In this document: piece by piece, positions 43,783 to 44,827 of the stretch | Position numbering within the stretch: position 1 is the first letter of the stretch | Layout of the letters: the number at the start of each line of letters is the position of its first letter | Origin: an uncultured Alphaproteobacteria bacterium | Lineage (GTDB): Bacteria > Pseudomonadota > Alphaproteobacteria > RF32 > CAG-239 | Length of the DNA stretch: 44,827 nucleotides | Assembly (NCBI GenBank): GCA_944391315.1 | Contig: CALXTD010000013.1 | Location: forward strand, 1 to 44,827 | Direction of reading: 5' to 3' | Translations under genes and position numbers: made by a program | Notes under the pieces: generated by a model | Seen by the model: only the letters and a program-made list of their open reading frames with translations | Databases searched by the model: none | What the model was told of the DNA's origin: nothing

Positions 43783-43811
43783 AAAAAAGAGAGCCGCGAC
43801 AAGCGGCTCTC
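43783..43811 (-). terminator. Intrinsic terminator of the flagellin gene
   Basis: Read on the minus strand, GAGAGCCGC (43811-43803) pairs with GCGGCTCTC (43797-43789) across a 5-base loop and is followed by six T's. The plus strand has no T-run after the hairpin, so it serves the flagellin gene. Confidence 0.88.
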
Positions 43812-43834
43812 CGGCAAATAAAGCCAAGTTCCTC

Positions 43835-44827
43835 CTAGAACAAGCTCAAAACAGATTGAGCAGCCTGAGAAGCCAAAGACAAAGAGTTAGTAGCCAATTG
43901 CTGTCTGGTCTGCAGAGCAAGCATATTAGCAGATTCTTCGTTCATGTCGGCCAAGGTCAGGTCATCAGCACCTTCTTCAAGAACGTTAATCAAGTTCTCG
44001 GTGAAGTCTTGACGCGTCTGGACAATAGAATAGTTATTACCAAACTTGGTAGCCATGTCACGCAACTTGTTGATAGCGCCGTCAATGGAGGTGATAGCAC
44101 CATCAAGACCCGTATTGTCGTTCCAAATGGTTGCGGTTGCTTCGACCAAGCCAAGATGGCTAGCGTCGGCATGGTCTCCTTCAACTTCCAAGAAAGAAGA
44201 GCGGTCTTCGTTGAAGACAACTTTCAGGTTTTCACCCTTCAAGAGGTTGACACCTTTATAAGAAGCATCAGAAGCCAACTGGTCAATCTGAGTCAAGATA
44301 GAGTTAAATTGCTCAACATAAGTGTCACGAGCATTCGGGTTAATCGTACCACTCATTTCTATTCCTGAACCAGAAACACTGATAACAGTTTTATCAACGG
44401 GTTTTTTAGAATCTTTTGCCTTCAGAACAAGATTTCCGTCATCATCAGCAGCAAATTCTAAGTTTGCATCAGTCAATGCAGCAGCTAGACCATCTGTAGT
44501 ATCTCCATTCATATCAGAAGCAAGTCCAGCAACAGTATCAAGCTCACCACCTGAGTCATTTGTATAGGTATAAGTTTTATCACCGATTTTAACTTCAATA
44601 GTTGCATCATCGGCAACAGAGACAGTGTTTGTACCAGATGAAACAGTTTCAGTAACAGAAGTATCGCGAGCAGAGTTCGCAATAGCTTTAGCCTGTTCAA
44701 CGAAAGAGGTAATAGACTCGATACCCTCGTTAGCGGCTTTAATGGTCTGGACAGCCTGTCCCATACTATCCAACAAAGCCTCCAAGTCGCCTGCGCGGTT
44801 GGTCAAGCTCTGTGCAGTATAGTAAGA
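43835..44827 (-). CDS. Flagellin, 5' end beyond the window
   Basis: About 330 residues visible; the frame is open to the right edge, where 'SYYTAQSLTNRAGDLEALLD' continues the conserved flagellin N-terminal helix ('NPSSYYTAQSLNNRA' in alphaproteobacterial flagellins). The first ~45 residues and last ~100 form the coiled-coil D0/D1 core, ending 'NMLALQTRQQLATNSLSLAS' then 'QAAQSVLSLF'. The central ~150 residues (Asp/Thr/Gly-rich) form the variable surface domain. It builds the flagellar filament after export, so the organism is or was motile. Convergent with hydF. Confidence 0.93.
   Translation of the reverse strand, partial: SYYTAQSLTNRAGDLEALLDSMGQAVQTIKAANEGIESITSFVEQAKAIANSARDTSVTETVSSGTNTVSVADDATIEVKIGDKTYTYTNDSGGELDTVAGLASDMNGDTTDGLAAALTDANLEFAADDDGNLVLKAKDSKKPVDKTVISVSGSGIEMSGTINPNARDTYVEQFNSILTQIDQLASDASYKGVNLLKGENLKVVFNEDRSSFLEVEGDHADASHLGLVEATATIWNDNTGLDGAITSIDGAINKLRDMATKFGNNYSIVQTRQDFTENLINVLEEGADDLTLADMNEESANMLALQTRQQLATNSLSLASQAAQSVLSLF

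Overview
The window reads as one contiguous piece of a bacterial chromosome of moderate to low G+C. Inference: a motile, at least partly anaerobic alphaproteobacterium, perhaps one of the uncultured host-associated lineages. The reasons are a GapR/DUF2312 protein, the 41-residue form of L36 without the zinc cysteines, split pntAA-pntAB-pntB transhydrogenase genes, a type-2 (eukaryote/Rickettsia-like) IleRS, a flagellin, and an [FeFe]-hydrogenase maturase (HydF). Species cannot be named from the sequence alone.

Layout. 1-310: the end of a recombinase gene running into the 3' end of tRNA-Thr(GGU), a likely integration junction whose element lies to the left. 447-1215: a META-domain lipoprotein and a small unknown protein. 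1288-4951: trpS, divergent from serS and an HD-domain protein. 4959-7655: the transhydrogenase operon (minus strand). 7741-9282: two half-size CHR (chromate-type) transporters and a small anchored protein. 9353-10623: a PcfJ-like gene split over three frames. 10677-12729: gapR, pyk and rpmJ. 12869-15932: an exported protein, ettA and a HAD phosphatase. 15980-19770: a compact run with a membrane-anchored Memo-AMMECR1 fusion, an M49-type metallopeptidase, a small membrane protein and a 52-residue lipoprotein. 19921-21533: two exported Cys-rich proteins, the second ending in a segment that looks like a diversity-generating-retroelement variable region. 21607-24923: small exported/membrane proteins, anmK and tyrS. 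25055-30012: a Bat-type operon (DUF4381, BatA, a BatB-BatC fusion, BatD) with no MoxR or DUF58 gene beside it. 30116-33409: ileS behind a long leader carrying a short isoleucine-rich reading frame. 33579-37156: two large unrecognised proteins, the second with twelve PVKPE repeats. 37294-39365: tgt and a LOG-family gene. 39434-43775: a CxxC exported protein, alr, and a tatD-tcdA-hydF operon. 43835-end: a flagellin running off the right edge.

Most transcription units are bounded by clear intrinsic terminators, several shared by convergent genes. Several probable promoters fit a TTGnnA - 16/17 bp - TATAnT pattern. Translation and tRNA functions dominate (trpS, serS, tyrS, ileS, tgt, tcdA, ettA, rpmJ), interleaved with envelope proteins of unknown role.

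Most notable items: (1) the candidate Ile-codon leader peptide upstream of ileS; (2) the DGR-like 3' end of the gene at 20748-21533, with no reverse transcriptase or template repeat in the window; (3) the Memo-AMMECR1 fusion, which has lost hallmark residues in both domains and sits beside an M49 peptidase. All functions are inferred by reading; no database search was run.
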